The notes: generated from the sequence alone by a model not told the origin. 64,000 bases of DNA from Sphaerochaeta globosa str. Buddy (GCF_000190435.1 NC_015152.1:1184458-1248457); one strand, 5' to 3'. Shown: positions 1 to 8,939, counted from the stretch's first letter. Numbers and translations are program-made.

Positions 1-30
1 GAAGATGATTTTCTTCTGGTTGTCTGTCAT
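1..30 (-). CDS. Start of an unidentified gene running off the window
   Basis: An ATG on the minus strand at position 30 opens a frame reading MTDNQKKIIF up to the window edge. It lies 11 bases beyond the stop codon of xseB, so it would be the next gene of the xseA-xseB run. Only ten codons are visible, so neither the product nor the reality of the gene can be judged. Confidence 0.35.
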   Translation of the reverse strand, partial: MTDNQKKIIF

Positions 31-41
31 GAATGGTGCCT

Positions 42-251
42 CTATGCTAGGGATGTAATTTCAGCTTCCTGGGGATTTTCGCCCAAAACAATCTCAACAC
101 TTCGCTTTGCCTCTGCCAATGCCTTTTCCAAGGCTTTGGCTAGGCGCATTCCCTCTTCGAACAAAGCAATGCTCTCTTCAAGAGAGGTGTCGGAGGCATT
201 GAGCTTTTGGGCGATCTCCTCAATTCTGGAAATATCAGTTTCAAAACTCAT
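42..251 (-). CDS. xseB: Exodeoxyribonuclease VII small subunit
   Basis: This is the small subunit of exonuclease VII, a cytoplasmic single-strand-specific nuclease in which several XseB chains bind one XseA. The 69-residue product has the family layout: a helical hairpin with the pattern LEESIALFEEGMRLAKALE, in which acidic and aliphatic residues alternate, and the usual length of 65-80 residues. The ATG at 251 is chosen because AAGGAG lies five bases upstream; a GTG two codons earlier is less well placed. It overlaps the stop codon of xseA at 254, which indicates translational coupling and a single transcript. Confidence 0.93.
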   Translation of the reverse strand: MSFETDISRIEEIAQKLNASDTSLEESIALFEEGMRLAKALEKALAEAKRSVEIVLGENPQEAEITSLA

Positions 252-253
252 TG

Positions 254-1450
254 TCACTCCTTTACCAGCGCCTTGCGTTTTCCGTCGGCGAATGTCAGCG
301 TAAGCATGGATCCCGGTTCGGCTTGCTCCTTGGATGCAACGAGCTTGCCTTCCTGGTTTTGTACGACCGTATAGCCTCGGGCAAGTATAGCAAGGGGGCT
401 GAGGGCTTGCAACTCTCTGATGGCAAGTTCCACCCGGGCGTCATGGCTTTTAAGGAGTTGTTTTTGTGCAATGACCAAATTGTTGCCTGCGTTGGCAAGC
501 AAGTACTCCTTGGTGCTGATAATATTGCTGATTCTCACCTGCATTGCCTTGGTGTCAAAACGCTTGACCTTGCTCTCAGCTAGAAGAAGCCGACTTTGCA
601 TGCTTTTTTGCAGTTGCTCATACAGGTTTTGTACCTGATTTCGGTAATCCATGTACCCTTGGCTGACCAATTCCGCAGCAGCGGAAGGGGTGGGAGCCCT
701 TAAATCGGCTACGAAATCCGAGAGGGCCCAGTCGATTTCATGCCCTACAGCGCTGATGATGGGAATCTGTGAGCAATGGATTGCCTCGATTACGCACTCT
801 TCGCTGAAGGGCAACAGGTCTTCGATCGAGCCGCCGCCGCGTCCGACGATCAACACGTCGCAGAGCAGCAAATCATTGGCTTGGAGGATGCGGTTTGCGA
901 TCGATGGTGCAGCACTCTCTCCCTGTACAGTGGCAGGAAGAACCAGAATGTCGAGCGAGGGAGCCCTTCGCCCAAGGATGTTCAATATATCCTGCAGCGC
1001 TGCTCCGGTTGGGCTGGTCACCACGCCGACCCGAAGAGGCCGCTTGGGGATGGGTTTCTTTGTTTTCTCGTCGAAGTACCCCAGCGCTGCATACTGGCGC
1101 TTACGCATCTCCAGCATTGCCAAGAGTTGTCCGAACCCGGACTTCTCCATGCTTTCACATTTAAGCTGATAGGTTCCCCGTGCCCCGTATACATCCAGGC
1201 TTCCGGTCACCGTTACCTTGTCACCCTCCTGGGGGGTGAAATCCACCTTCCAGGTTGAGCCTTTGAACATGACGGCGCTGATGGAACAGGTTTCATCCTT
1301 GAGGGTGAAAAACCAATGGCCGGTGGAGGAGGGGCGGAAATTGGAAATCTCACCGGTAACCTTGAGTCCGTAAAAGCCTTGCTCCAAGGTCTGCTTAATC
1401 AGACTGGTAAGGTCGGAGACCGAGAGTTCGGTTTGTAGTAAGCTATCCAT
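254..1450 (-). CDS. xseA: Exodeoxyribonuclease VII large subunit
   Basis: This is the catalytic large subunit of exonuclease VII, which degrades single-stranded DNA to oligonucleotides in repair and recombination. The 398-residue protein has an N-terminal OB-fold nucleic-acid-binding domain (about residues 1-100). The XseA catalytic domain follows, with the family signatures VGVVTSPTGAALQDI near residue 140, VGRGGGSIEDL near 200, and a GHEIDWALSDFVADLRAPTPS-type stretch (about residues 235-255). The start is placed at MDSLLQTE (1450); a longer frame exists but its extra residues are arginine-rich and out of family. It overlaps the upstream membrane-protein gene by 8 bases and xseB downstream, forming one operon. 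Confidence 0.95.
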   Translation of the reverse strand: MDSLLQTELSVSDLTSLIKQTLEQGFYGLKVTGEISNFRPSSTGHWFFTLKDETCSISAVMFKGSTWKVDFTPQEGDKVTVTGSLDVYGARGTYQLKCESMEKSGFGQLLAMLEMRKRQYAALGYFDEKTKKPIPKRPLRVGVVTSPTGAALQDILNILGRRAPSLDILVLPATVQGESAAPSIANRILQANDLLLCDVLIVGRGGGSIEDLLPFSEECVIEAIHCSQIPIISAVGHEIDWALSDFVADLRAPTPSAAAELVSQGYMDYRNQVQNLYEQLQKSMQSRLLLAESKVKRFDTKAMQVRISNIISTKEYLLANAGNNLVIAQKQLLKSHDARVELAIRELQALSPLAILARGYTVVQNQEGKLVASKEQAEPGSMLTLTFADGKRKALVKE

Positions 1451-2108
1451 TCGCCTGCTCCTTGCTCTGCTTCCGGTGTCCAAGTCTGTGCATTTGATTC
1501 AGAATTCCCAGAAAAGCAAGGATGGCCCACAAGGCGAAAAAGAGCCAGAATCCGAGATACCAGAATTGGGAGAGCAGGTAGGCAACGATCAGGGAGCCTG
1601 CAATGGCGCTTTCCAGGGCCATGTAGGAGGTGAACCTGATCAGGCAGTAGGCGAGTATGATGACCTGCAGAATCAGAAAGATGACGAAACTGGTTTGCAG
1701 AGGCAAAAAGCCCAGGATAAGCAGGAAAATGACCAAACCCATGCTCACACCGGTAAAGGAGGCGACCACCAACTGCAGGGAATTCGATTTTGTTCGTGAG
1801 AGGTAAAACAGCAATAAGCCGCCGACGCTGAAGGAAAGCAGATTGATCAGCACACCCGTATAGTCCTGGGTATTGAAAATAACATTCCAAAGTTCGGTAA
1901 GGGGGGTGGGGGAAGCGAGGCTTTGCAGGAGGGATTGCTGTTGGGAAAGCAGGAGGGCAATGGCAAGAAAAACCAGGCTGCCCGCAAAGATGCTGCGGAT
2001 GCTTACCAAGAGGCGCTTGGCAACATAGCCGTAGAAACAGAGGAAAAACCCGAGCAATAGCCCGATGAACATCACCGGAGCCGAGAGTGTCATACCATCA
2101 CCTTGCAT
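1443..2108 (-). CDS. Multi-pass membrane protein of unknown function
   Basis: The 221-residue product consists almost entirely of hydrophobic segments; about seven membrane helices are visible, from FIGLLLGFFLCFYGYVAKRL at the N terminus to FWLFFALWAILAFLGIL near the end. It closes with a short basic cytoplasmic tail. No catalytic or ligand motif is recognised. It is the first gene of a run with xseA and xseB, overlapping xseA by 8 bases, but nothing else links it to DNA metabolism. The ATG at 2108 has AAGGA six bases upstream; an alternative ATG at 2093 also has an AAGGTG in place. Confidence 0.75.
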   Translation of the reverse strand: MQGDGMTLSAPVMFIGLLLGFFLCFYGYVAKRLLVSIRSIFAGSLVFLAIALLLSQQQSLLQSLASPTPLTELWNVIFNTQDYTGVLINLLSFSVGGLLLFYLSRTKSNSLQLVVASFTGVSMGLVIFLLILGFLPLQTSFVIFLILQVIILAYCLIRFTSYMALESAIAGSLIVAYLLSQFWYLGFWLFFALWAILAFLGILNQMHRLGHRKQSKEQANG

Positions 2109-2125
2109 GCATTATCCTTGTATGG

Positions 2126-2158
2126 AAAAAAAAAGAGACAGCACAAAACGCTGTCTCT
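2126..2158 (-). terminator. Rho-independent terminator of the ferredoxin gene
   Basis: On the minus strand a perfect 9-bp stem (2150-2158 with 2134-2142, AGAGACAGC type) with a 7-base loop runs directly into a run of T (2134-2126). It lies 18 bases past the ferredoxin stop and isolates that gene from the downstream membrane-protein gene. Confidence 0.92.
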
Positions 2159-2175
2159 CAACCAAGCTGGTTGGC

Positions 2176-2427
<252 letters not shown>

Positions 2428-2582
2428 CTATCAGTACAATAGAAATCAAAATTAAAAACTATAAGTATGAGTACAAACCATTTTATTGCTGACTGTTCGC
2501 ACGTATTCTCAATATATAAGTATCTCATATATTTCTTTGTTGCAATAGGATTGTACACTACTTGAATCTGACTTGGCTGTGA

Positions 2583-2712
2583 CGCTCTTTTCTTGTATCC
2601 TATGCATAGCGGCGAAGTCCGGGGGCTAGTACGCCTTCCGAGTAGCCTAGGGCCCTCTCTGGTGGAGGGTCTTATTATATGAACTTCGGCCGTGCTGCTG
2701 ACACAAAAGAGT
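2583..2712 (-). ncRNA. Candidate structured non-coding RNA in a divergent gap
   Basis: This 130-base element lies in the 517-base gap between the ferredoxin gene and the diguanylate cyclase. It can fold as a closed multibranch structure. A 7-bp closing helix pairs 2585-2591 with 2705-2711. A second helix of about 10 bp with one bulge pairs 2609-2618 with 2683-2693. Two hairpins lie inside: 2624-2628 with 2643-2647, and 2653-2657 with 2665-2669. The element is much richer in G+C than the flanking sequence. On the minus strand a TACAAT box (2725-2720) would start transcription right at the closing helix, so minus is the preferred strand. It does not match the 4.5S, 6S, tmRNA or common riboswitch patterns I know. 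The rest of the gap shows nothing else. Confidence 0.45.
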
Positions 2713-2860
2713 ACAACACATTGTAGCTCATTTTGAACTCTGCAAAGGCCTTGTATGGTTTGCATTTCCTCAGGATACCCTACTGCATGAAAAACCTTTA
2801 CTTAGTGTGAGGCGGCTTCTATAGTTAAACCACTGCTATGCATAATGAGGTAACTCGCCT

Positions 2861-4075
2861 ATGGTGTTTCCTTACGACCAACCCACCATCACTTTCTTCA
2901 GCCTGTTTTTCTATGCGATGTTTGCTCTCTTCTATTTCTCTCTTTGGCTGGGCAATCACAAACACGTTGCAGGCTTGGGGTATTGGACCGTCAATCTTGT
3001 ATTGCAAGTTCTGGGAAAAAGCCTTGCTGTCTCTGCTCTCATACCCAATGCCCAGGTTGCAACCATTTTGGGATATCTGCTGATAAGCTGTGGTGCGATT
3101 TTCTTCTACTTTGGACTGGCAGCTTTTACGGGTACTGCCATCAATAAGAAATTCTACTACGTATTATTCTTTGTAGTGGCATCGATAATCATCTGGAGCG
3201 TCACCAGCGTAACCAATGCATATGGTCGTTCACTGGTCTATGGATTGTTCGTGCTGCTTATTTCCCTCAGATACCTATCAATTATTTGGAAAAACCTGAG
3301 GATCAATCCATGGTTTTTCAGGCCATTTCTTCTTTTGTTTGTTTTATACAGCATCCTAACTCTTTTCAATATTGTAAGAATTTCCATGGATGGAATCTTC
3401 TTGCTGCGAGGCGAACAATTGCGCACCTTTGATTCTTCGTTGTTGCGCATTAGCCAGTTTCTCACCCTCGCGCTGCTTAGCGGAGTCAACTTTTGCGTAC
3501 TTATGCTGACTAATAACAAATTGCTCTCCGATTTGGCTGAGGAAAGTCAGCAGAAGGATACCATCATGCAAAGGCTGAAAATTTCCGCCGAGCATGATGG
3601 ACTTACCGGATTACTCAATAGGAACACCACCGATAGCTATTTGTCATCAGTGTTGGACCAGATGGAAGTCAGCTTTCAATGCATGGTGAACATGGTTGAT
3701 ATCGACAACTTCAAAGCCATCAACGATACCTATGGGCATGAAACGGGAGATTTGGTGCTCGTAAACCTTGCAGCCATATTTTCTCGAATTATTCGCAAGC
3801 AGGATACGGTCGGTCGATGGGGTGGCGATGAATTTCTTTTCATACTGCAGGATGTCTCCATCGAAGAAGCTCCCGAACTGATCCGGCGGCTTCATGACGG
3901 GGTGTCAACCTTCGATTGGTCGAGCAACTTACACATCCCAAACCTCAAGATTGGCATTTCAAGCGGGTATACATTTTGTAGCGGTAAGGAATCAAAAAAA
4001 GATATTCTTCGGACAATAGACGTGCATCTCTATACTGCAAAACAAAACGGAAGAAATCAGTCAGTCGGCCCCTAA
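2861..4075 (+). CDS. Membrane-anchored diguanylate cyclase (GGDEF)
   Basis: This 404-residue protein makes the second messenger c-di-GMP from two GTP. Its N-terminal half has about seven membrane helices (to about residue 220) and is probably a sensory module. After a short linker, the C-terminal GGDEF domain has the intact active-site motif GGDEF at residues 321-325. The product-inhibition I-site is present as RKQD (312-315), five residues ahead as in PleD, so feedback control is expected. The substrate-binding DxxGLLNR-like segment (DGLTGLLNRN) is also present. The ATG at 2861 has GAGG upstream. The gene is monocistronic and meets the Fe-S protein gene tail to tail with a 4-base overlap. 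Confidence 0.93.
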   Translation: MVFPYDQPTITFFSLFFYAMFALFYFSLWLGNHKHVAGLGYWTVNLVLQVLGKSLAVSALIPNAQVATILGYLLISCGAIFFYFGLAAFTGTAINKKFYYVLFFVVASIIIWSVTSVTNAYGRSLVYGLFVLLISLRYLSIIWKNLRINPWFFRPFLLLFVLYSILTLFNIVRISMDGIFLLRGEQLRTFDSSLLRISQFLTLALLSGVNFCVLMLTNNKLLSDLAEESQQKDTIMQRLKISAEHDGLTGLLNRNTTDSYLSSVLDQMEVSFQCMVNMVDIDNFKAINDTYGHETGDLVLVNLAAIFSRIIRKQDTVGRWGGDEFLFILQDVSIEEAPELIRRLHDGVSTFDWSSNLHIPNLKIGISSGYTFCSGKESKKDILRTIDVHLYTAKQNGRNQSVGP

Positions 4076-4644
4076 GGCTTCATTTTTCGCTGTACTCTCA
4101 GTGTTGCATCACTGATCGTCCCAATCGGACAGACTGCACACCAAATCCTGGGTCTATAGATGCGTGAGAGCACCAAGGCAAGGATGGTTGTCGATGCCAT
4201 CATGCCATAGAAGCGGTAAGAGAGGTGCATAAGAAACAGGGGAGCTTGGAAGGTAATGAGCTGGGGCAGGCTGAAGAGCTTAATAGCGATGAAGAGCCTG
4301 ATGTATTGCATTGCTTCCATCCTGAGCATTGCCACCTGGATGGTGGAGCCGGTAATGAAGAGCAAGTTCAGTCCAAAGTACCAGAGCATGATGCCCCTGA
4401 GTTTGCCACTCGTGATCAAAGAGGGATTCTTTCTCCAGTTTGTCTTTTTTCCTGCGGCATCGAGCAGGCTTGCACGGGGACAGTAGGTCTGACACCAGAG
4501 TTTCTTTTTCGCCTTGGCAAGCAGGATGAAGGGAAGGACCATGCACAGTAAGGCAAGGTTGGCGAAAAGGATGGAAACGAAGCCGAGTGCAAAGTAGGAG
4601 AGGGTAATGATGAAGAGGTTGGGCAGCAAACCTTTTCTGTTCAT
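4072..4644 (-). CDS. Membrane 4Fe-4S protein (NapH/NosR C-terminal-like)
   Basis: The 190-residue product has four to five membrane helices and two cysteine motifs on the same side: WCQTYCPRASLLD and WCAVCPIGTISDA. These resemble the Fer4_5 type of polyferredoxin membrane protein that passes electrons between quinols or ferredoxins and periplasmic enzymes. Its partner in electron transfer is presumably the small ferredoxin encoded just upstream, because the genes share an ATGA stop/start overlap at 4641-4644. The start MNRKGLLP is chosen from that overlap. No terminal reductase is encoded nearby, so the acceptor is unknown. Confidence 0.75.
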   Translation of the reverse strand: MNRKGLLPNLFIITLSYFALGFVSILFANLALLCMVLPFILLAKAKKKLWCQTYCPRASLLDAAGKKTNWRKNPSLITSGKLRGIMLWYFGLNLLFITGSTIQVAMLRMEAMQYIRLFIAIKLFSLPQLITFQAPLFLMHLSYRFYGMMASTTILALVLSRIYRPRIWCAVCPIGTISDATLRVQRKMKP

Positions 4645-4883
4645 ACCTTCTCCATCACCAATGCCTTGGGAAAGCAATAACGGGTGCATTTTCCACAATT
4701 GATGCAGAGAGCTCGGTCAGCCGTTGGGGCTTTCTGGCCTTTTTGGCTCAATGCCCCGACAGGGCATGCAGAGACTGCAGGACAACGGTGGTTCTGCGGG
4801 CAGCGATGTTTGAGAATATTCAAAGTTTTTGGGGTTTTGTCAGGTGTTTTGAAGCCAAACAGTGAAGCAAGCGTGAATGCCAT
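4641..4883 (-). CDS. Small 4Fe-4S ferredoxin-like protein
   Basis: This 80-residue protein has a C-terminal cluster motif CINCGKCTRYC (C-x2-C-x2-C-x3-C) and a less regular first set (C-x5-C-x5-CP) around residues 28-41. It therefore probably carries two [4Fe-4S] clusters, with the CP of one set completing the other. A short hydrophobic N terminus (MAFTLASLFGF) could sit at the membrane. It overlaps the next gene, a polytopic Fe-S protein, by 4 bases, which suggests the two form one electron-transfer unit. A promoter is not obvious in the 160 bases shared with topB. Confidence 0.75.
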   Translation of the reverse strand: MAFTLASLFGFKTPDKTPKTLNILKHRCPQNHRCPAVSACPVGALSQKGQKAPTADRALCINCGKCTRYCFPKALVMEKV

Positions 4884-5042
4884 AAAGTCCTCCCGGGTAT
4901 TGCTCGTACCATAGCGAAAATACCGGATTCTGTCAAATGATTGTTAATAGCAACAATTGTGTATGACAATTAACATTGGTTTTTCTCCCTTGCCACTTCC
5001 TCATTCTTGGTTATATAGTCAAGCAGAGTGGAGGAGTGAGCA

Positions 5043-7367
5043 TTGAAAAAGCTTGTACTTGCTGAAAAGCCGAGTGTTGGAAGAGAGTTGGCACGTGTTC
5101 TGAATTGCTATAAACGGGAAACCGGATATATAGAAGGCGAGCACTACATCGTCACCTGGGCCTTGGGACATCTGGTGGAATTGGCACAGCCGGCAGCGTA
5201 CAGTGAACGCTATAAGCGATGGTCGCTGCGTGATCTCCCCATGCTGCCCCCTGTTTTGCAACAGGAAGTCATCGAGCAGAGCAAGGACCAGTTTGCAGTG
5301 GTAAAAAGCTTGATCAAGCGCCCCGATATCGAGAGTCTGGTCATTGCAACCGATGCCGGACGCGAAGGGGAATTGGTAGCCCGCTGGATTATGAAGCTTG
5401 CAGACTATCAAGGCCCAGCGCACCGACTATGGATCAGCAGCCAGACTGAAGGGGCCATTAAGGAAGGGTTTGCCAACCTCAAGGAAGCAAGCTTGTATGA
5501 CAACCTGTACAAGGCAGCCGAAAGCAGGGCCGCCGCCGATTGGTATGTCGGTATGAATGTCACCAGAGCCCTAACCTGCCATTACGATGCAAAGCTTTCC
5601 GCAGGCAGAGTACAGACTCCGACTTTGGCCCTCATGACCAGGCGTGAAGATGAGATTGAAGCTTTCAGCGGACAATTCTATTGGACACTCAAGGCAGATT
5701 TCATCCATTTCAGTGCTTCCTATTATCCAACGGAGGATACGATCAGGATCACCGAGGAGGCAACGGCCAAGGCTTTGGAGGCCTCACTGGTCGGCAAGCA
5801 GGGAAGGGTGGTGAGTTTGGAAACGGTACAGAGGAATGAACAGCCTCCACTTGCCTATGACCTGACCGAACTGCAGCGCGATGCAAACAACTTACTTGAC
5901 TTCAGTGCCAAACAGACATTGGATGTGCTGCAGGCCCTGTATGAGCAACATAAGATAGTTACCTATCCGAGAACCGATAGCCGTTACATCACCACCGATA
6001 TTGTAGCTACGCTTCCCGATCGCCTCCGTTCCCTGGCGGACACACCATTCGCTCCTCTCTGCAGTGGTTTTGTCAAGGACGGGTTCCGTGTAGACGAGGA
6101 GCGCTTTGTCCAGGATCTGCAGGTAACCGATCACCATGCCATTATCCCAACCGAACAACGGGTGAATCTATCAAGGCTCAATGCCCAAGAAAAGGCTCTC
6201 TGGGAGTTGATAGTTCTGCGCTTTTTGGAAGTGCTCAGTCCCGATTACATCTACCAGACCACTACCTTGATAGCCGAGGTTGAGGAAAGCCGGTTCAAGA
6301 CCCGGCTCACCATCCCTGTCCAGCAAGGGTGGAGAAGTGTAGCCACCTTGATCGGCAAGCGAAGCGCCCAGGCTTCATTGGGCGAGGAGGATGAGGCAAG
6401 TCCTGCCTTGTTGAGCCTGAAGCAGGGTGATGGACTTACCATTTCATCGCTCAAGCTCAGAAAGCTTGCCACAACCGCTCCCTCCCGCTATACCGAAGCA
6501 ACCTTGCTCTCTGCCATGGAACATGCAGGACGGTTTGTCGATGACGCAAAACTGAAAAAGCGGCTGTCCAATGGTTTAGGTACTCCTGCCACCCGCGCAG
6601 ATATTATTGAGAAGCTGATCCAGAACCATTACATCGAGCGGGCAGGCAAGGAACTGGTTCCCACCCCAAAGGGAAGGGAACTGGTTCGCCTTGCCCCGGA
6701 AGAGCTTCGCTCACCTGAATTGACCGGTCGTTGGGAAGAGAGACTTGGCAATATCGCAGAAGGGAAAGAGAATGGCGATTTGTTCATTCAGGATATCAAG
6801 CGTAATGCTTCAGCCCTGGTTACTCAGGTGACCGGTAGCAGCGATGTCTTTTCGCCGCATTTTCCCGACGCCAAGCAGTGTCCCTACTGCAAAACACCCA
6901 TGATGAAGGTTGTTGATGAGATCGGGCAGAATCACTATCTCTGCCAGAAGCTTTCTTGCAGTTATGAGGAGATGGAAGTCAAGAAACGAGTACCAAAACC
7001 CCAAGCTGCAAAGCCGGTGGAACCGGAAAAGAAAATGGTGGTCAAGGTTAAGGCAGTCGAAACCGACAGTGTGAAAAAACGGGTGGTAGTGAAAAAGAAG
7101 GCTCCCGTCCAAGCTTTTTCCCTGCCTGATGAAGTTGAGGCTCCGTCCTATACGTGGGAGACGGTCATCGAGGTGGTAAGGCCAAGCAAACTTGCTTTCC
7201 GCGCAGAGAGGAATGAACGGCCACCTGAAAACAGGGGTGGGTGGAGATCCCCGGTTCAATCGTCACATCTGGTGGAGCAGACTCCTTCCGAGGGTGGAAG
7301 CTTTGCTGATTTTCTTAAGCTGAATGAAGAAAGAAAGAAGCGCGATCGCGATAAAAAGCGTAAGTAA
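5043..7367 (+). CDS. topB: DNA topoisomerase III (type IA)
   Basis: This 774-residue type IA topoisomerase relaxes and decatenates DNA by a 5'-phosphotyrosine intermediate. The Toprim domain is at the N terminus (KLVLAEKPSVGRELARVL, then TDAGREGELVARWI near residue 105). The active-site tyrosine is Tyr308 in VTYPRTDSRYIT. A C-terminal Cys cluster beginning at Cys613 (CPYCKT, later C-x4-C) looks like a zinc ribbon. The last 130 residues are lysine-rich and probably bind DNA non-specifically. Translation appears to start at TTG (5043), which has GGAGGAG just upstream. A terminator hairpin follows at 7381, so the gene is monocistronic. Confidence 0.95.
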   Translation: MKKLVLAEKPSVGRELARVLNCYKRETGYIEGEHYIVTWALGHLVELAQPAAYSERYKRWSLRDLPMLPPVLQQEVIEQSKDQFAVVKSLIKRPDIESLVIATDAGREGELVARWIMKLADYQGPAHRLWISSQTEGAIKEGFANLKEASLYDNLYKAAESRAAADWYVGMNVTRALTCHYDAKLSAGRVQTPTLALMTRREDEIEAFSGQFYWTLKADFIHFSASYYPTEDTIRITEEATAKALEASLVGKQGRVVSLETVQRNEQPPLAYDLTELQRDANNLLDFSAKQTLDVLQALYEQHKIVTYPRTDSRYITTDIVATLPDRLRSLADTPFAPLCSGFVKDGFRVDEERFVQDLQVTDHHAIIPTEQRVNLSRLNAQEKALWELIVLRFLEVLSPDYIYQTTTLIAEVEESRFKTRLTIPVQQGWRSVATLIGKRSAQASLGEEDEASPALLSLKQGDGLTISSLKLRKLATTAPSRYTEATLLSAMEHAGRFVDDAKLKKRLSNGLGTPATRADIIEKLIQNHYIERAGKELVPTPKGRELVRLAPEELRSPELTGRWEERLGNIAEGKENGDLFIQDIKRNASALVTQVTGSSDVFSPHFPDAKQCPYCKTPMMKVVDEIGQNHYLCQKLSCSYEEMEVKKRVPKPQAAKPVEPEKKMVVKVKAVETDSVKKRVVVKKKAPVQAFSLPDEVEAPSYTWETVIEVVRPSKLAFRAERNERPPENRGGWRSPVQSSHLVEQTPSEGGSFADFLKLNEERKKRDRDKKRK

Positions 7368-7380
7368 TCGGAACTAATTA

Positions 7381-7424
7381 CTAAAAGCACGGGTATTTGC
7401 GTGAGCCAGTGCCGGTGCTTTTAG
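7381..7424 (+). terminator. Hairpin terminator after topB
   Basis: A perfect 10-bp inverted repeat (7381-7390, CTAAAAGCAC, with 7415-7424) encloses a 24-base loop and starts 13 bases after the topB stop codon. A T-rich run (CTTTTT) follows about seven bases later. The loop is long, so efficiency is uncertain. Confidence 0.65.
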
Positions 7425-7430
7425 TGTACT

Positions 7431-7740
7431 GTCTTTTTGGTGTCTCCAACCAATCAACTAAAGCACATTGAAACCCTATTTGTTATCTTTTTTAAGAACA
7501 AGACTACTGGTTTACAAAGTTACAGTTTGCATTTTCCGTTGACCCCCAAATACAGAGGTTTCCGACCTTTCAAGCCAGTTCTGGTTTATTGCTCCTGTAA
7601 ATCAAGTGCATGCATAGGTACGGTTCCTCTTCATCTATCCTTCAGATATTTCAATCCCTGCGTTTTTCCTCTGGGTAGCCACTGCTCTCATGTAGCAAGG
7701 GATAATCCTATAGTTGCTGTCTGGAAGTGATAATTTTCAT
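7431..7740. other. Intergenic stretch without a recognised gene
   Basis: About 310 bases between the topB terminator and the TAXI promoter region. Open frames here are short, lack ribosome-binding sites and resemble no protein I know. No RNA fold stands out. Confidence 0.6.
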
Positions 7741-7754
7741 ACAATACATATTGT
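7741..7754. promoter_or_regulatory. Palindrome upstream of the TAXI promoter
   Basis: ACAATA-CA-TATTGT is a perfect 6-bp inverted repeat with a 2-base centre, 20 bases upstream of the -35 box of the transporter promoter. The position suits an activator or a second regulator, but no matching copy was found elsewhere in the window. Confidence 0.4.
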
Positions 7755-7773
7755 TGGTTTAGAAAATATTGCG

Positions 7774-7801
7774 TTGACAACTGGCTCAGCCATGCTAAGA
7801 T
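7774..7801 (+). promoter_or_regulatory. Promoter of the TAXI-TRAP cluster
   Basis: A perfect TTGACA (7774-7779) and TAAGAT (7796-7801) are 16 bases apart, 69 bases upstream of the solute-binding-protein start. A candidate operator begins 8 bases further downstream, where it could block RNA polymerase. Confidence 0.75.
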
Positions 7802-7808
7802 ATAGTCG

Positions 7809-7830
7809 CTACTCACACTATAAGAAGTAG
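7809..7830. promoter_or_regulatory. Candidate operator of the FCD regulator (copy 1)
   Basis: This 22-base site begins CTACTCACACT and ends GTAG. The inverted repeat GCTACT/AGTAGC (7808-7813, 7826-7831) frames it. It matches the site at 17988-18009 at 17 of 22 positions, counted by eye. Both copies sit at the transcription start of a promoter of the same cluster, so the simplest reading is repression by the regulator encoded at 18147-18896. Confidence 0.6.
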
Positions 7831-7869
7831 CAAATATGGACACATGCGTCACTACTACAGGAGGAAGAC

Positions 7870-8922
7870 ATGAAAAGGAACCGAACAGGTTTACTAGTGC
7901 TTGCGTTGATACTGGTATCAGGGTTGCTCTTTGCGGCTGCGCAGGCTGAGACCGCTTCTCCGACGGCAGGAGGAATGGAGCCACTCAAGGCGGCCACGTA
8001 TTCGTGGACAGCTGGCGGAATGGGCGGCGGTTGGTACACACAGGCCGGAGCAATGTCGGCAATCGTGAAAAACACATTCCCCGAAATTACTATCAAGGTC
8101 ATTCCTGGTGGTGGAACAGCAAACCCGCTGGCCGTCGATCAGGGCAAAGATGATTTTGGTTGGGGAGTAGGGTATGTCGACAAAGCAGCGTACAATGGCG
8201 TCGCTCCTTTGTATGACAAAGAAGTCAAGAACATCAGAGGCCTTTTGGGCGGATTCTCGGTGGACTTCTATCACTTCTTAGCCGCGAAATCGACGGGAGT
8301 AAACACCATCGACGAATTTGCAGCGAAAATCAAGGCTGGAGAGAAACTCAACGTTGCCGCTCCGATGCCGGGAACCAGTGAACGTGCCCTTACCACGTTC
8401 ATCCTCGAAAACTACTATGGTATTTCGTACGAACAAATTGAGAAAAATGGTGGCAAACTGTTCCAGGCAGTATACGGGGATATGGTCAACTATTATAAGG
8501 ACCGACACGTTGATTACGTTATTGCTTGTCTCGGACTCCCCGGTGCAGCAATTACTGAAATGACGATTTCAAGAGAATCCACCATTCTTGAAGCTAGCGA
8601 TGATTTGATCAAATGGAGTGCCAACACCTATGGTACCGTTGCCCTCGAAAGCGGTTTGAATGTGATTCCTGCCGGCACCTACAAGGGTATTGATGCAAAC
8701 AAGAAGGCTATCGGCCATTCTACTGAAATCATTGCTTCAGCCAAACTGCCCGAAACTGTTGCCTACCACTTTGTCAAAGCTCTCATTGAGAACATTGGCG
8801 ATGTAAAGGCTATCAATCCTTCGTTTGGGAAGTATTTCACTGCCGAGACTGCTCCCGTTACGATGGTTCCGCTTCATCCAGGTGCAGAAAAGTATTACAG
8901 AGAAGTTGGGTTATTGAAGTAA
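7870..8922 (+). CDS. TAXI-family TRAP transporter solute-binding protein
   Basis: This 350-residue periplasmic receptor captures a small organic ligand for the TRAP permease encoded next. Residues 1-26 form a signal peptide with a hydrophobic core (LLVLALILVSGLLFAAA). The mature part has TAXI-family features: a GGxGGGWYTQAGAMSAI-like opening near residue 50, PGGGTANPLAVDQG near 80 and GTSERALTTFILENYYG near 165. Characterised TAXI proteins bind glutamate or related acids, but the ligand cannot be read from sequence. The ATG at 7870 follows AGGAGG. The gene is first in the cluster, behind a consensus promoter and a candidate operator. Its place beside amino-acid enzymes suggests an amino- or imino-acid ligand. 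Confidence 0.9.
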   Translation: MKRNRTGLLVLALILVSGLLFAAAQAETASPTAGGMEPLKAATYSWTAGGMGGGWYTQAGAMSAIVKNTFPEITIKVIPGGGTANPLAVDQGKDDFGWGVGYVDKAAYNGVAPLYDKEVKNIRGLLGGFSVDFYHFLAAKSTGVNTIDEFAAKIKAGEKLNVAAPMPGTSERALTTFILENYYGISYEQIEKNGGKLFQAVYGDMVNYYKDRHVDYVIACLGLPGAAITEMTISRESTILEASDDLIKWSANTYGTVALESGLNVIPAGTYKGIDANKKAIGHSTEIIASAKLPETVAYHFVKALIENIGDVKAINPSFGKYFTAETAPVTMVPLHPGAEKYYREVGLLK

Positions 8923-8939
8923 TCGAACATTGTCTATCA

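Noticed and set aside
2583-2712. Identification of the structured RNA as 4.5S SRP RNA or 6S RNA
   Set aside because: A GGAA loop occurs in one hairpin, but the SRP asymmetric-loop sequence is missing, and the multibranch fold does not match the single long hairpin of 6S or small SRP RNA.
7437-7730. A 97-codon frame between topB and the TAXI gene
   Set aside because: No ribosome-binding site, Cys/Phe-rich composition and no family resemblance; likely chance.
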